Origin: an uncultured Lachnospiraceae bacterium
GTDB taxonomy: Bacteria; Bacillota; Clostridia; Lachnospirales; Lachnospiraceae
Assembly: GCA_905197485.1 (NCBI GenBank)
Contig: CAJJYZ010000034.1
Coordinates: forward strand, 1 to 27,693
DNA length: 27,693 nt
Direction of reading: 5' to 3'
The notes under the pieces are model-generated. The model worked only from the letters and a program-made list of their open reading frames with translations, made no database searches and was not told the origin of the DNA. Shown here piece by piece: positions 23,665 through 27,693 of the stretch. A program made the position numbers and the translations under genes. Position 1 is the first letter of the stretch; each line of letters begins with the position of its first letter.

Positions 23665-25173
23665 TTATAGGTATTTTGCACTCAGTCTCAAAAGCTCTTC
23701 CTGATTTGTTTCTTTCGTATTCACAATTCCGGAAAGACGTCCGTTTGACATAACTCCGATACGATTTGTAATTCCGAGAATCTCAGGCATCTCCGAAGAA
23801 ACAACGATAATTGTTTTTCCCTGTTTCGCCATGTTGATAATCAGTTCATAAATCTCATATTTGGCGCCGACATCGATTCCTCGTGTCGGTTCATCCATCA
23901 TGAATATCTGCGGCTCTCTCTCCAGCCATTTTCCGAAGATAACCTTCTGCTGGTTTCCACCGGAAAGACTTGAAATCATATCCTCCGGACCCATACATTT
24001 CGTATGCATGATTTTGATTTCTTTTGCCGTTGCTTTCACCATCTTCGAATCAGAAAGCGCTGCTCCGGACTTGTATCCGTCTAAGTTCGCAATGGTCGTG
24101 TTAAATGTCAAATCGCCTTTTAAGAACAAACCGTTCGCTTTTCGTTCCTCAGTAATCATGGCAAATCCATGGTCCATCGCTTCCTTCGCCGTATGGAAGT
24201 TCATCAACTGTCCGTTCAGATACACACGCCCTGCTGCTCTTGTACGCACTCCGAAGATTGTCTCCAGAAGTTCCGTACGTCCTGCTCCTACCAGTCCATA
24301 CAGACCGAAAATCTCACCTTCTCTTACATCGAATGAGACGTCCTGCAAATGAGGTTCAAACTTCGTGGATAAGTTCTGTACGGATAGAATCACATCCTTC
24401 GGCGTATTGTCAACCGGTGGGAATCGATTCTCCAAAGAACGTCCAACCATCGCTGCAATCAGTTCATTCATCTCTGTCTCTGCAGAACTTTTCGTCATGA
24501 CAAGATTACCGTCTCGAAGAACAGAAATCTCATCACAAATTTCAAAAATTTCATCCATCTTATGAGAAATATAGATGAGAGAGATACCCTGCTCTTTTAA
24601 CATTCTCATCATTTCAAATAATTTATCAACTTCCTGTACCGTCAAAGAGGAGGTCGGCTCATCCAAAACGATGACTTTTGAATTGTAAGAAATCGCTTTT
24701 GCAATTTCACACATCTGCCTCTGCGATACGGACATATTTCTCATCGGCTGCGTCAGATTGACTGTCATACCCAGTTTTCTAAAAAGCTCGGAAGCTTCTT
24801 TTTTCATTCGGCGTTCATCGATAACGCCCATAGAATTTACCGGATAGCGTCCGAGGAACAGATTGTCTACTACGTTCCGCTCCAAACATTGGTTCAACTC
24901 CTGGTGAACCATTGCAATACCATTTTCAAGAGCCTCTTTCGGTCCAGAAAAGCTTACTTCTTTTCCATCAAGGAAAATCTTCCCCTCATCTTTCTGATAG
25001 GTGCCGAAGAGACACTTCATCATCGTCGACTTACCGGCGCCGTTCTCACCCATAAGACCCATAACAGTTCCGCGTTTTACATTCAAATTAATATGGTCCA
25101 GAACTCTGTTTCGGCCAAAGGATTTACTCATACCGCTTATCGATAAGACGATATCATCTTTCTTATCTGTCAT
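23665..25173 (-). CDS. mglA: Galactose/methylgalactoside ABC transporter ATPase
   Basis: The 502-residue sugar ABC ATPase (CUT2 family) has two ATPase domains. The first has Walker A GENGAGKS (42-49), Q-loop MVHQE, signature-like MSVSQRQ, and Walker B VIVLDEPTSSL. The second has the degenerate Walker A GLVGAGRTE, signature LSGGNQQK and IFMMDEPTRGIDVGAK, as is normal in MglA/RbsA. It energises uptake of galactose-type sugars with MglC. ATG 25173 follows AGGAG at 9 bases; the GTG at 25191 has no ribosome binding site. It starts about 140 bases after mglB, with a hairpin in between. Confidence 0.96.
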   Translation of the reverse strand: MTDKKDDIVLSISGMSKSFGRNRVLDHINLNVKRGTVMGLMGENGAGKSTMMKCLFGTYQKDEGKIFLDGKEVSFSGPKEALENGIAMVHQELNQCLERNVVDNLFLGRYPVNSMGVIDERRMKKEASELFRKLGMTVNLTQPMRNMSVSQRQMCEIAKAISYNSKVIVLDEPTSSLTVQEVDKLFEMMRMLKEQGISLIYISHKMDEIFEICDEISVLRDGNLVMTKSSAETEMNELIAAMVGRSLENRFPPVDNTPKDVILSVQNLSTKFEPHLQDVSFDVREGEIFGLYGLVGAGRTELLETIFGVRTRAAGRVYLNGQLMNFHTAKEAMDHGFAMITEERKANGLFLKGDLTFNTTIANLDGYKSGAALSDSKMVKATAKEIKIMHTKCMGPEDMISSLSGGNQQKVIFGKWLEREPQIFMMDEPTRGIDVGAKYEIYELIINMAKQGKTIIVVSSEMPEILGITNRIGVMSNGRLSGIVNTKETNQEELLRLSAKYL

Positions 25174-25240
25174 GCTCTTTACTCCTGTCACTGTATCTTG
25201 ATATTTTCATTGTCGTGTTAACAAATACTTGCTTTTAAAC

Positions 25241-25272
25241 GGATTTTGGGAGAATCGCTTCTCCCAAAATCC
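25241..25272. repeat. Intercistronic mglB-mglA stem-loop
   Basis: GGATTTTGGGAGAA (25241-25254) pairs perfectly with 25259-25272 across TCGC. On the minus strand only GTTT follows, so it is more likely an mRNA-stabilising or partial-termination hairpin. Such hairpins keep the binding protein more abundant than the transporter subunits. Confidence 0.8.
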
Positions 25273-25310
25273 ATCTTACTTTTCTCTTATTTTTTACTTC
25301 TAACTAAATC

Positions 25311-26588
25311 TTACTGATTAAGAATTGCTGTGTAAGAAGCTGCATTATCTGTTTTAACCATGTTAATTGCAAATGCATCATATTCTGATGGGTTTCCGAG
25401 ACGGTTTGTAATGTTAGACTCTGTCTGTCCATCTCCACCGATGTACTCTACATCAAGGTTCAAAAGGTCATCATATTTCTCAAGCAATGGCTGATATGTT
25501 GAGCTCAAGAAGTTATCTGATGCGTTGTAAATGTTAAGCCATACTTTCTTAGATGGGCTTGTCTCTTCTGAAAGCTGGTTAGATACCGGTTTCCAAACTA
25601 CTGTAGAATCTGTGAAGTCTTTGTAGTTGTCGGCTGTAACAGCTACGTTTAATGCGTAGTAAGAACGCTCGTCCTCTTTGTATACATATACGTCTTCTGA
25701 TAATACGTTACCAGCTTCGTCTGCTGTACCGATACCTGTATCAATATCAACACCGTCAAGAGAGTTACGAAGAACACGAAGTGTTAAGTAAGCCTGTACG
25801 TCTGCATGCTGGCTGATTGTTCCGCCGTATCCTTCAGCGATTGCTGCTACTGCGTCACTGTTAGCATCGTAACCAAATGTAGGTACTTTGTTGTCTTTAG
25901 ACCATGCGTTAAACATTGACATTCCCATACCATCGTTGTTAGAAACAACTACGTCGATTTCATCACCGAATGAAGAAGACCATGTTCCGATTGCGTTACC
26001 TGCTGTAGCTGCATCCCAAGTTGCACCAGCAGAGTTTTTCATTTCCTGAGAAGCAAGTTCACGAACTACAAGGTCGCCAACTTTTCCGTCTTTTACTGCT
26101 TTTGCAGAACCATCTGCATTTGTTCCAACTGGGTCGCTCACGATTGCTCCGTCTTTCTCAACTGCTGTTCCAAGGGCTTTACGAACACCTCTTGTACGAG
26201 CGATAGAGTCGTTATGTCCGATATCTCCGATTGCAAGAACGTATCCGATTACGCCATCGCCGTTACGGTCAATCTTATCGATATTCTTTTCAATGTACTC
26301 TTTTACCATTGTACCTTGAAGTTCCGCACCCTGATTTGCATCAAAGCCTACATAATATGTATCTTTGTTGAAATTCAGTGCTGTCTTGTCAAGCTCTCCT
26401 GTTGAGCTGTTAGATGGCTGACGGTTGAACCATACGAGAGGTTTGTCCTTGTTTGCAACATTCCCGTCTGCTTTCGCCTCTGTCTTCTTGTCCGCACCAT
26501 CATCTGCCGGTTTGTCTCCACCACCACATGCAACTGTAGACATAGCAAGCGCTGCTGCCATCGCGATTAACGCTAATTTCTTTTTCAT
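25311..26588 (-). CDS. mglB: Galactose-binding lipoprotein MglB, circularly permuted
   Basis: The 425-residue protein has a lipobox Cys at C21 (MSTVAC) and a ~25-residue linker, then a type I sugar-binding fold in permuted order. Residues ~46-325 align with the middle and end of E. coli MglB: PLVWFNRQPS, the calcium loop DRNGDGVIG (107-115), GHNDSIAR (H125, D127, R131), W191, NNDG (N218), FGYD (D241), to TADNYKDF. After a linker (~326-346), residues 347-425 align with the beginning of MglB: NIYNASDNF (D358, F360) and FAINM (N409). Nine of ten known sugar contacts are kept; N256 is Gln (Q260). AAAGGAGG precedes ATG 26588. It is first in mglBAC and should supply the permease. Confidence 0.93.
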   Translation of the reverse strand: MKKKLALIAMAAALAMSTVACGGGDKPADDGADKKTEAKADGNVANKDKPLVWFNRQPSNSSTGELDKTALNFNKDTYYVGFDANQGAELQGTMVKEYIEKNIDKIDRNGDGVIGYVLAIGDIGHNDSIARTRGVRKALGTAVEKDGAIVSDPVGTNADGSAKAVKDGKVGDLVVRELASQEMKNSAGATWDAATAGNAIGTWSSSFGDEIDVVVSNNDGMGMSMFNAWSKDNKVPTFGYDANSDAVAAIAEGYGGTISQHADVQAYLTLRVLRNSLDGVDIDTGIGTADEAGNVLSEDVYVYKEDERSYYALNVAVTADNYKDFTDSTVVWKPVSNQLSEETSPSKKVWLNIYNASDNFLSSTYQPLLEKYDDLLNLDVEYIGGDGQTESNITNRLGNPSEYDAFAINMVKTDNAASYTAILNQ

Positions 26589-26628
26589 AACTACGTTTCC
26601 TCCTTTTTCCGTACCTCGCCGAGGTCTT

Positions 26629-26653
26629 TGTCTATATTGCTATATTATAGACA
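26629..26653. promoter_or_regulatory. Operator-like dyad over the mglB -10
   Basis: TGTCTATA (26629-26636) and TATAGACA (26646-26653) form a perfect 8-bp inverted repeat with a 9-base spacer, covering the -10 box. A second palindrome, ACCTCG-C-CGAGGT (26613-26625), lies in the leader. The first is a good repressor site candidate. Confidence 0.6.
26644..26649 (-). promoter_or_regulatory. -10 box of mglB
   Basis: A perfect TATAAT on the minus strand, 55 bases upstream of the mglB ATG. The -35 position (about 26667-26672) has no good match, as expected for an activator-dependent promoter. Confidence 0.6.
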
Positions 26654-26812
26654 CTTTTCCTTCCGGAAACTATAGAAAATTTTCAGCACTTCATTCAATA
26701 TTTTAAGGTTTTATTGTATATACCCAATAATTTTCTTCTACTTTTCTATGCTTTTTTCACTTTTTCTACAAAAATCGACATGTTGTGAGGCGAACAATTT
26801 TGCATCACTCTT

Positions 26813-27253
26813 TTATAAAACTCTTCCTTCTGCGTAACACGCTGCAATATAATCTCTTGGCTGATAATAAAAATCTGTATTATAGTCTGAAATATGCTCA
26901 TCAATCCAAGAATGATACACTTCCCAAATTCCGTCCAAAATCTCATCTTCTTCATATGAATCTTCTACCAGACGTTCATACACCTCTCCAATACTCCAGT
27001 AATCCGGAATCATATATTGACATTCTTTTTCATTGTCAAACTCACCAAACGTCATTTGGCATTCTCTTATAAAATCATCCGCTACTTTTTCGATGGGTTC
27101 ACAGTGAAACACATCTGCATATTCATAAATTCTTTCAATTTCCTTTTTTCCTAAAATATCTGCGACTTCTTTTCTTGTCCTTTTCATTCTTCGTCCTATA
27201 TACTCAATCAGACTACATGTAAAAAACAACTCGTTATTATTTTTTCTTGCCAT
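26813..27253 (-). CDS. DUF3791-like protein with extra C-terminal domain
   Basis: The 146-residue protein resembles DUF3791 in residues ~8-66 (ELFFTCSLIEYIGRRMK, KEVADILGKKEIERIYEYADVFH, VADDFIRECQ). The acidic C-terminal part (about 75-146) ends DYNTDFYYQPRDYIAACYAEGRVL; I do not recognise it as a named domain. ATG 27253 overlaps the end of the DUF3990 gene by 17 bases, so they are translationally coupled. DUF3791 and DUF3990 genes commonly occur together in Clostridia. They may form a toxin-antitoxin or effector-immunity-like pair, which is an inference and unproven. No clear terminator follows. Confidence 0.7.
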   Translation of the reverse strand: MARKNNNELFFTCSLIEYIGRRMKRTRKEVADILGKKEIERIYEYADVFHCEPIEKVADDFIRECQMTFGEFDNEKECQYMIPDYWSIGEVYERLVEDSYEEDEILDGIWEVYHSWIDEHISDYNTDFYYQPRDYIAACYAEGRVL

Positions 27254-27641
27254 ACGCTATCTCACTCCCTGAAAATTTCAAAGTATCTAACGCAGATACT
27301 GTATGAAAACTAATCTGATGTGTTGGATATTTAAATTTTACTAACTCCCAAAAAGCAGCTCTTGATATTTTCCCATCAATAAAATTTTGTATATAATTGT
27401 AAATGGTATCATCTGCCATCGGGCCTTCAACAATATCATATTGATGAGATTTTCCTTGACGACACGCCACTATAAAATCCAACCATTCTTCTGTCATCTC
27501 TTTAAAAATAAGATACTTTAAATTTTCATTTGGTGTATAATCATATTGATTGATATATCCGCTTTTTCCATATCGAGTAGCCCATCTTTTTGCCTGTTCT
27601 GGATATTTAGTGCAGTAAAATCCAAAATAAAAATCTTTATC
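27237..27641 (-). pseudogene. DUF3990 protein, 5'-truncated
   Basis: The open frame of 134 codons begins at GAT 27641 immediately after an in-frame TAG (27644-27642). It reads DKDFYFGFYCT..., YPEQAKRWATRYGKSGYINQ, TEEWLDFIVACRQG and YDIVEGPMADDTIYNYIQ, which are internal DUF3990 features. Homologues start about 20-25 residues further upstream with a VYHGS-like sequence, which is missing. An ATG at 27497 could start only the C-terminal 86 residues. The upstream bases are two tandem hairpins (27650-27684). The gene was probably broken by an insertion or rearrangement, although the window edge prevents certainty. DUF3990 is thought to be related to ADP-ribosyltransferases. Confidence 0.7.
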
Positions 27642-27649
27642 CTATATTA

Positions 27650-27684
27650 TTCACGGCTTCGCCGTGAAAGTGGCTGAAAGCCAC
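27650..27684. repeat. Tandem hairpin pair at the window edge
   Basis: TTCACGGC-TTC-GCCGTGAA (27650-27668) is directly followed by A and GTGGCT-GAA-AGCCAC (27670-27684). Both stems are perfect. They abut the break in the DUF3990 gene and look like the end of a mobile or repetitive element; the family is not identified. Confidence 0.65.
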
Positions 27685-27693
27685 ATAGTTACT

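Noticed and set aside
25311..26588. MglB as a truncated protein with an unrelated C-terminal domain
   Set aside because: The C-terminal ~79 residues match exactly the part missing from the N-terminus, including the sugar-contact Asp, Phe and Asn, so permutation explains it better.

Overview
The window looks like a chromosomal segment of a low-GC, Gram-positive gut anaerobe of the class Clostridia, most likely Lachnospiraceae. I infer this from strong AGGAGG-type ribosome binding sites, a T-box leader, lipoprotein signal peptides, a flavodiiron protein fused to rubredoxin, DUF3990/DUF3791 genes and Clostridia-style Mgl and YesM/YesN systems. No rRNA, tRNA, CRISPR array or intact transposase was seen. 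Most genes lie on the minus strand; the plus-strand genes are a small UGA-containing gene, msrC and brnQ.

Layout. 1-500: a short plus-strand gene with an in-frame UGA placed to make a CxxU redox motif (probable selenoprotein), with its own -10 box and terminator. 500-4897 (minus): nth, a parvulin PPIase, a REP-like palindrome cluster, a pRiA4b ORF3-like protein and a zinc alcohol dehydrogenase. 5077-6833 (minus): a PadR repressor with dyad operators over its promoter, and a FtsW/RodA-like membrane protein that appears to lack the catalytic Asp. 6933-7415 (plus): free methionine-R-sulfoxide reductase. 7416-7896: a non-coding stretch with a long hairpin and a possible small terminated transcript. 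7897-12490 (minus): an SRA-like/HNH protein, a DUF3783 protein, a GT4 glycosyltransferase, a PHP phosphoesterase and PepC. 12596-14392 (minus): a flavodiiron-flavin reductase-rubredoxin fusion. 14599-16330 (plus): promoter, isoleucine-type T-box and brnQ.

16384-26653 (minus) is a galactose-type sugar uptake and sensing locus. mglB-mglA-mglC form the ABC transporter. Behind a terminator, a second promoter drives a YesN-type response regulator, a YesM/LytS-type kinase and two extracytoplasmic sugar-binding proteins, one membrane-anchored and one a lipoprotein. By analogy with the XylFII-LytS-YesN xylose system of Clostridium beijerinckii, the binding proteins probably feed the kinase, and the regulator probably controls mgl.

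The most striking observation is that the transporter's MglB is circularly permuted. The segment that is N-terminal in ordinary galactose-binding proteins sits at the C-terminus, yet nearly all sugar-contacting residues are kept. The second binding protein in the same locus has the ordinary order and serves as an internal control. The MglC permease also carries a ~220-residue coiled-coil extension.

26813-27693 (minus) holds a DUF3791-like gene and a DUF3990 gene whose 5' end is lost against a pair of hairpins at the window edge.
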